Assembly (NCBI GenBank): GCA_002331025.1
Contig: DCYG01000035.1
Span: 1-20,025 of the forward strand
Direction of reading: 5' to 3'
Source: Firmicutes bacterium UBA2116
GTDB taxonomy: Bacteria; Bacillota; Clostridia; Tissierellales; Sedimentibacteraceae
Length of the DNA stretch: 20,025 bases
The notes below the pieces were generated by a model. The model ran no database searches and was not told where the DNA came from. It was given only the letters and a program-made list of their open reading frames with translations. Numbering within the stretch: position 1 is the first letter of the stretch; each line of letters begins with the position of its first letter. Of the stretch, positions 13,378 through 19,947 are shown in pieces. Made by a program: the position numbers and the translations under genes.

Positions 13378-14697
13378 ATGTTAAAGGTAGCAAAATTCGG
13401 CGGTACTTCCATGGCTGATGCTCCTCAGCTCAAAAAAGTACACAATATTATAAGCAGCGACGATGCAAGAAAATTTGTAGTAGTTTCAGCTCCCGGTAAA
13501 AGATTTAAGGAAGATAATAAAATTACGGATTTATTGTATCTGACACATGCACATATTAAATTTTCTGTTCCTCACACACCTATTTTTAAAATAATAGAGG
13601 ACAGATACAATTCAATTAAAGAAGAATTGCATTTAAATATAGATTTAGAAAAAGAATTTCAAATTATAAAAGATAATTTAGACAATAAATGTGATGAAGA
13701 TTACATTGTGAGCCGAGGAGAATATTTAAGTGCGTTGCTTTTGGCAGATTATTTAAATTGCGATTTTATAGATGCCAAGGATGTAATTTTCTTTAATTAT
13801 GACGGGTCAGTAAACAATGAAAAAACCAAAGAAAAGTTGTGTGAAGCATTACAGAATTCAAAAAGAGCGGTAATACCTGGATTCTACGGCTCATATCCTG
13901 ACGGTAGCATTAAGGTTTTTTCAAGAGGCGGCTCCGACATAACAGGTGCGATAGTTGCAGCCTTTTCGGGAGCTGATGTTTATGAAAACTGGACGGACGT
14001 TTCAGGCTTCCTGATGGCTGATCCGCGAATCGTTAATAATCCAAAACAAATAAAAAAGATAACATATCAGGAGCTCAGAGAACTTTCCTACATGGGAGCC
14101 TCAGTACTTCATGATGAAGCAATATTTCCGGCAAGAGAAGCAGGCATACCTATAAATATAAGAAATACTAATGAGCCCGATAATCCGGGAACGATAATTA
14201 TAGATGACAGCGGCTATGACGGTAACGGAAACGAAGACATCATTACAGGAATTGCCGGCAAAAAAAACTTCACCGTTTTTTATGTCCATAAGGAACATAT
14301 GGCTAATGAAGTAGGAGTTGTAAGAAGGGCTTTAGAAGTGTTTGAAGACAGGGGATTAAGCATAGAGCATTTACCGTCGGGTATAGACAGCTTCTCCATC
14401 ATTCTTCCGTCGGAAGGACTGGAAAGGATAACGCATGAGTTAGCTGAGGAAATAAAAACAAAATGTGGAGCACAGTCAGTAAATGTTTTTAAAAACTTAA
14501 GCTTAATCACAACAGTCGGAATAAAAATGGCTTACAAGCCGGGAATTTCAGCAAAGCTGTTTACGTCACTCGGAGATAATAACATTAATATCCGTATGAT
14601 TGACCAGGGCTCCAGCGAAATCAATATAATCGTCGGAGTGGAGGATAAGGATTTCGAAGATGCAATAAGAGCAATTTACAGTGCGTTTGTAAAATAA
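13378..14697 (+). CDS. Aspartokinase, AK III/ThrD (YclM) type
   Basis: Full-length monofunctional aspartokinase of 439 aa. The N-terminal KFGGTS is at 6-11, the SRGEYLSA substrate motif at 112-119, FSRGGSDITG at 181-190, and ENWTDVSGFLMADPR at 203-217. Two ACT domains follow (about 290-360 and 370-436), including VGIKMAYKPGISAKLF and IRMIDQGSSEINI, which fit the feedback-controlled AK III class rather than the DapG/LysC class. It is a distinct lineage from the shortened aspartokinase at 2875-3933. It lies downstream of dapH but has its own promoter, with a repeat element between. It is probably regulated by lysine and/or threonine at protein level, judged only from family membership. Confidence 0.93.
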   Translation: MLKVAKFGGTSMADAPQLKKVHNIISSDDARKFVVVSAPGKRFKEDNKITDLLYLTHAHIKFSVPHTPIFKIIEDRYNSIKEELHLNIDLEKEFQIIKDNLDNKCDEDYIVSRGEYLSALLLADYLNCDFIDAKDVIFFNYDGSVNNEKTKEKLCEALQNSKRAVIPGFYGSYPDGSIKVFSRGGSDITGAIVAAFSGADVYENWTDVSGFLMADPRIVNNPKQIKKITYQELRELSYMGASVLHDEAIFPAREAGIPINIRNTNEPDNPGTIIIDDSGYDGNGNEDIITGIAGKKNFTVFYVHKEHMANEVGVVRRALEVFEDRGLSIEHLPSGIDSFSIILPSEGLERITHELAEEIKTKCGAQSVNVFKNLSLITTVGIKMAYKPGISAKLFTSLGDNNINIRMIDQGSSEINIIVGVEDKDFEDAIRAIYSAFVK

Positions 14698-14700
14698 ATG

Positions 14701-14756
14701 ATATAGAAATGGCTGTGCATTGCGGTTAAACCGCAATGCACAGCCATAGTCTATAT
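14701..14756. terminator. Large perfect hairpin between convergent genes
   Basis: 14709-14747 is a perfect 39-nt palindrome (19-bp arms around one A), extended outward by ATATAG (14701-14706) with CTATAT (14751-14756). It lies directly after the aspartokinase stop and 22 nt beyond the 3' end of the minus-strand SLH gene. This suggests a bidirectional transcription end, although neither side has a strong T-run. Confidence 0.7.
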
Positions 14757-14778
14757 TAGGAGAAAGATATTTACAGTT

Positions 14779-15297
14779 TTATTTAAGGATATATTCAATC
14801 AGTCTTCTCAGCACTGCTGCTACCTCGGCGCGCGTTGATACTCCGTAAGGATCGAAATTATTATCTGTCCTGCCTGAAATAATTCCCGTTCCCTTAAGCT
14901 GCATGATGCTTTCCTTTGCCCATGAATCAATAAGGGCATCGTCGCTGAACGCGTTATTGTCATTCGTAAATGAAAGTCCTAAATGATCCATAAATCGGTA
15001 CATCATAGCTGCCATTTCCTGACGTGTTACTGCTCTTTCCGGTTCAAATGAACTTGCAGATACCCCTAAAATAATGGTACTGTCGTCGATTACAGACGAT
15101 ACACTATCACTAAGAGGCATCATAAATTCATATTCGCTATGAGAATGCTGACCTGCAGGCATATCCACCGGCTTGTTGGCAATGAAAATTGATGCATCCG
15201 GAACAGTGTAAAGATTCACTCCGGGACACATTTCCATACATGTACGTTCCCAATTTTCAGGGCTTTTCTGCATAGAATTATCAGCATTATCATTCAT
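14779..15297 (-). CDS. Chimeric protein: cupin-like fragment plus S-layer homology domains
   Basis: A 172-aa protein. Residues 28-62 resemble the cupin/AraC-type sensor N-terminus (VPDASIFIANKPVDMPAG then HSHSEYEF, with H51-x-H53 and E57 at metal-ligand-like spacing), but the rest of the cupin barrel is absent. From residue 72 it changes abruptly to SLH sequence: a partial repeat (LGVSASSFEPERAVTRQEMAAMMYRF, 77-102) and a fuller one (FSDDALIDSWA...GRTDNNFDPYGVSTRAEVAAVLRRL, 117-166). SLH proteins normally have a signal peptide to reach the cell wall; none is visible here. The protein may be an internal-deletion fusion of two genes. AGGAGG (revcomp at 15310-15315) lies 12 nt from the ATG, a long spacing. 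Function is unknown. Confidence 0.65.
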   Translation of the reverse strand: MNDNADNSMQKSPENWERTCMEMCPGVNLYTVPDASIFIANKPVDMPAGQHSHSEYEFMMPLSDSVSSVIDDSTIILGVSASSFEPERAVTRQEMAAMMYRFMDHLGLSFTNDNNAFSDDALIDSWAKESIMQLKGTGIISGRTDNNFDPYGVSTRAEVAAVLRRLIEYILK

Positions 15298-15335
15298 AAA
15301 ATATTTACACCTCCTACGAATTTTATTGGATTGAA

Positions 15336-15869
15336 CTATTTTAAGTATCCGCCTACCATTGATTTGATGTCATTGATAGTTATATATGCAGTTGGAGCAG
15401 TTTGTTTTATCAGCTTAACAGCGTCAGGTATTTTCTTTCTTTTTAACTGTATGAACAGAAGTGATTTTTTGCTGTCGTTTTTGCCTCTTCCATCTATTAT
15501 AGTAACTCCGTAGCTTTCTTCTCTTAATATTTCTGCAAGCATTTTTCCTGTATCTTCATTTACAACAACCTGTATAGAAGCTAATCCAACGGCTATTTTT
15601 GATTCGATTGTAATTCCGATATAGTTACCCAGTGAAAAAGCAATTGCGTATACGAACATTTTTAAGGGATCTTCTGAAATATTATTTAAAACCGAGCTTA
15701 CAACAATAAGCCAGATAATTATTTCTACAAAAGCCAAAATTGCTCCTATTACTCTCTCACCCTTGTTAATATATACTAACCTGATGGTCGCTATTGATAC
15801 CTCTATAATTTTAGCGAGAAATATAATAATATAAAGAATAGGACCCTGCAAATTCATTAAAAAATCCAT
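15336..15869 (-). CDS. DUF2179/UPF0316 family membrane protein (YebE-like)
   Basis: A 177-aa protein with about three N-terminal membrane segments (residues about 8-30, 38-60 and 65-85) followed by a soluble DUF2179 domain (about 100-175) containing SYGVTIIDGRGKNDSKKSLLFIQLKRKK. Length and order match B. subtilis YebE-type UPF0316 proteins, whose function is not established. The ATG at 15869 is preferred over an upstream in-frame ATG because TGAGGTG is correctly spaced and homologues start with a short hydrophobic leader. It has its own minus-strand promoter and lies 38 nt upstream of the SLH chimera gene, so the two are probably co-transcribed. Confidence 0.85.
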   Translation of the reverse strand: MDFLMNLQGPILYIIIFLAKIIEVSIATIRLVYINKGERVIGAILAFVEIIIWLIVVSSVLNNISEDPLKMFVYAIAFSLGNYIGITIESKIAVGLASIQVVVNEDTGKMLAEILREESYGVTIIDGRGKNDSKKSLLFIQLKRKKIPDAVKLIKQTAPTAYITINDIKSMVGGYLK

Positions 15870-15897
15870 AATACACCTCATAAATTTTGTTAAGTAT

Positions 15898-15926
15898 ATT
15901 CTACTGTGTTTTGTAAGATTATGCAA
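15898..15926 (-). promoter_or_regulatory. Promoter for the DUF2179 gene
   Basis: Read on the minus strand, TTGCAT (15926-15921) and TAGAAT (15903-15898) are separated by 17 bp. They lie about 30 bp upstream of the start codon in the divergent gap with trmB. Confidence 0.6.
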
Positions 15927-15945
15927 CATATACTTAACGACAAAA

Positions 15946-15957
15946 TTGTTATAACAA
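15946..15957. promoter_or_regulatory. Palindrome in the divergent DUF2179/trmB region
   Basis: TTGTTATAACAA is a perfect 12-bp palindrome upstream of the minus-strand promoter. It may be a regulator site, but in such AT-rich DNA chance is a real alternative. Confidence 0.25.
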
Positions 15958-16004
15958 TAAAAATATTATTGTTTATTATTCCGAAATAATGTAAACTTTT
16001 AATA

Positions 16005-16058
16005 AACATGTTATACTGACAATATCAGACAATATCACAAATAACATGTCTACATGTT
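16005..16058 (+). promoter_or_regulatory. trmB upstream region with AACATG dyads and tandem 10-mers
   Basis: AACATGTT (16005-16012) abuts a candidate -10 TATACT (16012-16017). The sequence GACAATATCA is then repeated exactly twice in tandem (16018-16027, 16028-16037), and AACATG-TCTA-CATGTT follows (16043-16058). The -35 is weak (TGTAAA, 15990-15995, 16-bp spacer). The layout suggests a regulated promoter. Confidence 0.4.
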
Positions 16059-16082
16059 TTAATAAATATTCAGGAGAATTTC

Positions 16083-16721
16083 ATGCGACTAAGATATATA
16101 CCAGGTCAGTACCAATACCTTAAACAACACGAAAAAACAATTACTGAGCCGGAAAAGCGAGGATATAAATTAAATGATGCTTTCAACAACAGTCATCCCA
16201 TACATGTGGAATTGGGATGCGGAAAGGGAAAGTTCATCAGGGAAACAGCAATAAAAAATCCGGATATAAATTACTTTGGATTTGAAAAGAGTGTAAAGGT
16301 TGCATACAGATGTGCAAAATCAACGCTTGAAGAGGACCCTGACAATTATTTTATCGTCTATTCTAACGGAGATATATTAAAGGATGTTTTTGAGCATAAT
16401 TCAATACAAAGAATTTACCTGAATTTTTCGGATCCTTGGCCAAAACCTTCACACTATAAGAGAAGATTGACACATAAAAGCTTTTTGGACGTATATAAAA
16501 TTGTTTTGACAAACGATGGTGAAATTCATATGAAGACAGACAACAATGATCTGTTTGAATATTCTGTGGAACAATTTATGCAGGATGGATGGGAATTTGT
16601 AATTCTTACAAGAGATCTTCACAGCAGCCCATATGCAGAGAACAATGTTATGACAGAGTATGAAGAGCGTTTTGTAAGAGAAGGAAAGAAAATAAATAAG
16701 CTTATTGTGAGGCGGCCGTGA
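16083..16721 (+). CDS. trmB: tRNA (guanine-N7)-methyltransferase
   Basis: SAM-dependent enzyme that makes 7-methylguanosine at position 46 in the variable loop of many tRNAs. 212 aa, the usual length for a bacterial monomer. SAM motif I is VELGCGKGKF at 42-51, followed by the acidic GFEKS strand end. The diagnostic block NFSDPWPKPSHYKRRLT is at 114-130, with the catalytic aspartate and tRNA-contacting residues. The C-terminal TEYEERFVREGKKI is also typical. AGGAG (16072-16076) precedes the ATG. Its stop codon overlaps the GTG start of the DUF1294 gene (GTGA), so the two are translationally coupled. Confidence 0.95.
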   Translation: MRLRYIPGQYQYLKQHEKTITEPEKRGYKLNDAFNNSHPIHVELGCGKGKFIRETAIKNPDINYFGFEKSVKVAYRCAKSTLEEDPDNYFIVYSNGDILKDVFEHNSIQRIYLNFSDPWPKPSHYKRRLTHKSFLDVYKIVLTNDGEIHMKTDNNDLFEYSVEQFMQDGWEFVILTRDLHSSPYAENNVMTEYEERFVREGKKINKLIVRRP

Positions 16722-16996
16722 GTAAATTAACATTAATATTAATGTACTATATTATAATTAATCTGATTTCATTTATAATCTTCTTTATAGATAAACAAAA
16801 ATCCAAAAAAGACAGATGGAGAATTCAGGAGAAGACGCTTCATACATTAAGCTATATTGGCGGAGTATTTGGAAGTATTGCTTCAATGCTGCTATTTCAT
16901 CACAAAACAAAAAAACCTGATTTTGTAATAATAACAATAATAGCACTTATGTTAAACCTGTTCGTTTTATATAAGCTTAAAGAAATGTTGTTTTGA
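16718..16996 (+). CDS. DUF1294 family membrane protein
   Basis: A 92-aa protein starting at GTG 16718 inside the trmB stop. Two or three hydrophobic segments are visible (residues about 4-23, 44-62 and 69-88). The family pattern is clear: FIDKQKSKKDRWRIQEKTL, then GGVFGSIASMLLFHHKTKKPDF. This matches DUF1294, whose biochemical role is not known. No ribosome binding site of its own is evident, consistent with coupling to trmB. Confidence 0.85.
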   Translation: MSKLTLILMYYIIINLISFIIFFIDKQKSKKDRWRIQEKTLHTLSYIGGVFGSIASMLLFHHKTKKPDFVIITIIALMLNLFVLYKLKEMLF

Positions 16997-17016
16997 TAAG
17001 TTAGAGGAGTGATATT

Positions 17017-17493
17017 TTGAAAAAATTCAATAAAACTAATGCCATGAGAATCCTTGAAACATTAAAAATAGAATACGATTATATGACTTATGATACAGAG
17101 GACGGTCACGTAGACGGTATATCAGTAGCACATAAAACAGGACAAAATCCAGAAGCGGTTTTTAAAACCTTGGTAGCTGTGGGTCACAGCAAGGAACTCT
17201 TTGTGTTTTGTATACCCGTAGAATATGAATTAGATTTGAAAAAGGCAGCCAAAGCATCTTCACAAAAAAACATAGAAATGCTGCCATTAAAGGATTTAAC
17301 TAAAAATACCGGATACATAAGAGGCGGCTGCTCACCGATAGGCATGAAAAAACAATATAAAACTTTTATCGATGAATCCGCTTTATTACAGGATAAAATA
17401 ATAGTAAGCGCAGGAGCAGTCGGAATACAGATAATAATACAACCTGATGATTTGGTAAAAGCCGTAGATGCACAATACGCAGATTTAATATAG
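17017..17493 (+). CDS. ybaK: Cys-tRNA(Pro)/Cys-tRNA deacylase, YbaK type
   Basis: A 158-aa single-domain trans-editing protein that hydrolyses mischarged Cys-tRNA(Pro). The start is TTG 17017 after GAGGAG (17004-17009). Key marks are the VFKTLV motif (49-53) with the essential lysine K50, and the GGCSPIGMKK motif in the second half, both diagnostic for the YbaK/EbsC family. Length matches E. coli YbaK (159 aa). It lies between the DUF1294 and pseudouridine synthase genes with short gaps (20 and 8 nt), part of a translation-fidelity cluster that begins with trmB. Confidence 0.92.
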   Translation: MKKFNKTNAMRILETLKIEYDYMTYDTEDGHVDGISVAHKTGQNPEAVFKTLVAVGHSKELFVFCIPVEYELDLKKAAKASSQKNIEMLPLKDLTKNTGYIRGGCSPIGMKKQYKTFIDESALLQDKIIVSAGAVGIQIIIQPDDLVKAVDAQYADLI

Positions 17494-17501
17494 GAGAGTT
17501 T

Positions 17502-18185
17502 ATGAATTTAAATATTATATACGAAGATAAATACATACTTTGTCTGAATAAGCCTCAGGGTATACCGTCACAAAGCGATAAAACAAACGATGAGGATTTG
17601 ATGTCACAGGCAATTAAGTATTTAACATATAAAGGTGAAAAACCATACTTAGGACTCATACAACGTCTGGACCGACCTGTCGGAGGAGTAATAGTTTTTG
17701 CTAAGACAGAGTTTGCAAATAAAGAATTATCCAAGCAGGTCCAGCTGAGGCAAACACAAAAGGAATATCTGACGGTTGTTTGCGGTTTACCTCAAAACAA
17801 CAATGCAATTTTAGAAGATTACATAAAAAAATTAAAAACTATCAATATGTCCAAAATTACAACTTCAGACGACAAGCAGGCAAAATCGGCTAAATTGGAA
17901 TATGAAGTTTTAAGACACTGCCAAACAGAAGAGTATGGTGCACTTTCTTTACTCAAAGTAAAGCTGTACACAGGCAGACACCATCAAATACGATTACAGC
18001 TGTCTAATTCGGGTATACCAATATGGGGGGATAACAAATACAACAAAGTATTCGTAAAGAAAAAGGAATTCACACAAATAGCTCTTTGGTCACATAAATT
18101 TGGATTCAAGCACCCGAAGACAAAGGAGTACATAGAATTTACTTCTGATCCTGACAGCTATCCATTTACGCTTATGTCATCCTGA
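17502..18185 (+). CDS. RluA-family pseudouridine synthase
   Basis: A 227-aa RNA pseudouridine synthase without an N-terminal S4 domain. The catalytic motif RLDRPVGGVIVFAKT is at 55-69, with D57 the nucleophile; the usual form is HRLDxxTSG, so this belongs to the RLDRPVGG variant subgroup. QLRQTQKEYLTVVCG and the TGRHHQIRLQL motif near 157-167 support the fold. The RNA target (rRNA or tRNA) cannot be told. TAGGAG (17492-17497) supports ATG 17502. The last codons and the TGA stop fall within a repeat remnant (TGTCATCCTGA at 18175-18185), so the original C-terminus may have been replaced. Confidence 0.9.
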   Translation: MNLNIIYEDKYILCLNKPQGIPSQSDKTNDEDLMSQAIKYLTYKGEKPYLGLIQRLDRPVGGVIVFAKTEFANKELSKQVQLRQTQKEYLTVVCGLPQNNNAILEDYIKKLKTINMSKITTSDDKQAKSAKLEYEVLRHCQTEEYGALSLLKVKLYTGRHHQIRLQLSNSGIPIWGDNKYNKVFVKKKEFTQIALWSHKFGFKHPKTKEYIEFTSDPDSYPFTLMSS

Positions 18186-18194
18186 ACGTAGTGA
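18175..18194. repeat. Left-arm remnant of the GTCATYCTGAG repeat, copy 3
   Basis: TGTCATCCTGAACGTAGTGA begins with TGTCATCCTGA, matching the terminal arm of the elements at 1399-1533 and 13204-13279. No right arm follows. It overlaps the end of the pseudouridine synthase gene and supplies its stop codon. Confidence 0.6.
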
Positions 18195-18294
18195 TATGCC
18201 CTAACCATATTTTTTAGAGTGTTTTTGTGAATAAGACCGGGGAACACAGCTTTTAACATAATTGATATATATGTAAACTAACAAGAGGTGAAAT

Positions 18295-18954
18295 ATGATT
18301 ACATTTGACGATATAAGAAATAATAAAGAAATACAAACATACATAACAAAAGCAGACGATTCATTATACGAATTAGGTTATACAGAACATTCCTTTGCTC
18401 ATGTAGGCAAGGTTGCAAATCAGGCACATGATATATTAAGTCAGCTGGGATATGATGACAGAACAGCTGAATTAGCCCAGATTGCGGGTTTTATACACGA
18501 CATCGGCAATGTTGTAAACCGCGTGGATCACGCACAAACAGGTGCTATAATGGCATTCCGTTTATTAGATAAAATGGGAATGGACGTTGATGAAATTGCC
18601 ACCATAATTTCAGCCATCGGAAACCATGACGAATCAACAGCCATACCGGTCAATGCCGTAGCAGCGGCATTGATACTTGCTGACAAAAGTGATGTAAGGA
18701 GGACAAGGGTAAGAAATAAAGTAACATCCACCTTTGACATCCATGACCGTGTTAATTACTCGGTAGAATCATCCAATTTAATTATTGATACAGAATGTAA
18801 TTATGCAATATTAGAACTGAAAATCGACACAACAACCTTCAAAGTAATGGATTATTTTGAAATCTTTCTAGGCAGAATGCTCCTGTGCAGAAGAGCGGCA
18901 GAATTCCTAAAGCTGAGATTCAAGCTGGTGATTAACGGAGTGGAGTTGTTGTAA
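18295..18954 (+). CDS. HD-domain phosphohydrolase-like protein
   Basis: A 219-aa cytosolic protein. Metal ligands of the HD superfamily are visible: an early histidine (H32 or H36), H68-D69 in GFIHDIGN, H111-D112 in GNHDES, and D131 in LADKSD. The GNHDES plus LADKSDVRRTRVR arrangement is typical of a group of uncharacterised HD proteins in Clostridia. Residues 140-219 are a less conserved C-terminal part that may aid oligomerisation. AGAGGTG (18284-18290) precedes ATG 18295. The enzyme class is a metal-dependent phosphohydrolase, probably on a nucleotide, but the substrate is unknown. The 109-nt gap upstream holds the repeat remnant and no clear terminator. Confidence 0.85.
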   Translation: MITFDDIRNNKEIQTYITKADDSLYELGYTEHSFAHVGKVANQAHDILSQLGYDDRTAELAQIAGFIHDIGNVVNRVDHAQTGAIMAFRLLDKMGMDVDEIATIISAIGNHDESTAIPVNAVAAALILADKSDVRRTRVRNKVTSTFDIHDRVNYSVESSNLIIDTECNYAILELKIDTTTFKVMDYFEIFLGRMLLCRRAAEFLKLRFKLVINGVELL

Positions 18955-18997
18955 TTGATGTATAATTACGGTTATAAAAAAGTTAAAGGAGGAAATT

Positions 18998-19426
18998 ATG
19001 TTTTTTAATTTAGATAAATGAGTAGGTCATATTACTGAAAATGCAATTAAGCAAATTTCAGAAGCTTTCGGTCGGAAGCTGCAAGATTCAGGTATAACAC
19101 GTATTCAATGGATTGCACTTTATTATGTAAAAACAAAGAAAAGAATTTCACAGAGAGAATTATCTAACCTTATGAATGTGCAGGATTCAAGTGCAGGCAG
19201 ACTTATTGATCGCTTGGAGCGTGATGGATTAATTGAAAGAGAACGAAATGATAGTGATAGAAGAGTTATTTATATAACACTTTCTGACATGGGAGATAAG
19301 CTTATCTCCGATTTGATGCCTATAGGTATTAAATTCAATAATGACTTGGTATCAGGAATTGACGAAGAAGAGCTTATGATTTATGAAAAAGTTCTGAAAA
19401 AAATGATTTCAAATATAACTGAATAA
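18998..19426 (+). CDS. MarR-family regulator with in-frame TGA at codon 8 (pseudogene or selenoprotein candidate)
   Basis: AAAGGAGG (18986-18993) precedes ATG 18998. The frame runs for 7 codons, meets TGA at 19019-19021, then continues open for 134 codons to TAA. Read through, the 142-aa product is a full-length MarR protein: helix 1-2 (residues 9-45), the winged helix with SQRELSNLMNVQDSSAGRLIDRLERDG (55-81) and wing RERNDSDRRVIYIT (84-97), then dimerisation helices. No second lesion is present. The next ATG (19172) would drop the first 58 residues, including part of the DNA-binding domain, so an internal start is unlikely to give a working protein. The TGA sits near the redox-sensing cysteine position of OhrR-type MarR proteins. 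A SECIS-like hairpin follows (19035-19061). Sequencing error or nonsense mutation remain the simpler explanations. Confidence 0.7.
19035..19061 (+). other. Hairpin downstream of the in-frame TGA (SECIS-like)
   Basis: CTGAAA (19035-19040) pairs with TTTCAG (19056-19061), and TGC (19042-19044) with GCA (19051-19053), with a 1x2 internal bulge and a 6-nt loop AATTAA. The loop begins 24 nt after the TGA, within the 16-37 nt range reported for bacterial SECIS elements. The loop lacks a G in its first two positions, which counts against a canonical SECIS. Confidence 0.35.
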
Positions 19427-19432
19427 GCAAAG

Positions 19433-19465
19433 AAACTGTTCGTAGAAATAGTGAACAGTTTTTTT
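19433..19465 (+). terminator. Rho-independent terminator after the MarR gene
   Basis: AAACTGTTC (19433-19441) pairs perfectly with GAACAGTTT (19453-19461), with a T-run through 19465. It separates the MarR gene from the AhpD-like gene. Confidence 0.88.
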
Positions 19466-19489
19466 ATTGAAAAAATTTAAAAAAATTGT

Positions 19490-19518
19490 TTGATATTTAA
19501 CAAATTACTTGCTATACT
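19490..19518 (+). promoter_or_regulatory. Promoter of the AhpD-like gene
   Basis: TTGATA (19490-19495) and TATACT (19513-19518) with a 17-bp spacer, and TGC directly before the -10 gives an extended -10. Transcription should start near 19525. Confidence 0.75.
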
Positions 19519-19560
19519 TAATATAATAATTGCTATGATTAACATTGCATAAGCAAGTAA
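19505..19560. promoter_or_regulatory. Inverted repeat flanking the AhpD-like promoter -10
   Basis: TTACTTGCT (19505-19513) and AGCAAGTAA (19552-19560) are perfect 9-bp inverted copies separated by 38 nt. The left copy overlaps the -10 box and the right copy lies just before the ribosome binding site. They are candidate operator half-sites, possibly for the neighbouring MarR protein. Confidence 0.4.
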
Positions 19561-19577
19561 AATTAAGGAGAAGAAAG

Positions 19578-19931
19578 ATGGCTTATAATGTTAGAGAATT
19601 ACTTAATTCATTTGTTGGAGGGCTTGAAAACCTTTCAACAACAAATCCTGAAAATGTTGGAGCTTTTATGGGGTTGTTAGGCGCTGCTTATGAACCGAAA
19701 GCGCTTGACTTAAAAACCAAAGAGTTGATGAGTGTGGCAATCGGATGCTATAACAGATGCGAGTATTGTATTGTTTACCACTCGTACAAAGCTTTTGAAG
19801 CAGGAGCGACTAAAGAAGAAATATTGGAAGCAGCTATGGTGGCAGTAGCTTTTGGCGGAGGACCATCCATGGCTTATTCAGTAACATTGCTAAATGAATG
19901 TATTGTTGAATTTGAGGGAGATTTTAAATAA
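19578..19931 (+). CDS. Carboxymuconolactone decarboxylase/AhpD-like protein
   Basis: A 117-aa single-domain protein of the CMD superfamily. The AhpD-type redox motif C61-E-Y-C64-x3-H68 (RCEYCIVYH) is intact, so a thiol peroxidase or disulfide-exchange role in peroxide defence is more likely than lactone decarboxylation. An extra cysteine, C57, lies four residues upstream. ATG 19578 follows AAGGAG (19565-19570); an in-frame TTG at 19545 has no such site. It has its own promoter, and follows a MarR-type gene, an arrangement common for peroxide-inducible genes. Function beyond the motif is inference. Confidence 0.87.
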   Translation: MAYNVRELLNSFVGGLENLSTTNPENVGAFMGLLGAAYEPKALDLKTKELMSVAIGCYNRCEYCIVYHSYKAFEAGATKEEILEAAMVAVAFGGGPSMAYSVTLLNECIVEFEGDFK

Positions 19932-19932
19932 A

Positions 19933-19947
19933 AAGGGTTTTACCCTT
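19933..19947 (+). terminator. Weak hairpin after the AhpD-like gene
   Basis: AAGGGT (19933-19938) pairs with ACCCTT (19942-19947) around TTT, immediately after the stop codon. No T-run follows, so it is at most a weak transcript end. Confidence 0.35.

Noticed and set aside
19062..19080. Hairpin GCTTTC-GGTC-GGAAGC as a SECIS element (its loop recalls the E. coli fdhF loop)
   Set aside because: The GGTC loop starts 49 nt after the in-frame TGA, beyond the range usual for bacterial SECIS elements. The nearer hairpin at 19035-19061 is better placed, though its loop is less canonical.
19172..19426. Short MarR protein starting at the internal ATG
   Set aside because: It would lack the first 58 residues including part of the DNA-binding domain, and no convincing ribosome binding site precedes it. 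The similarity to MarR proteins continues upstream in the same frame to ATG 18998.
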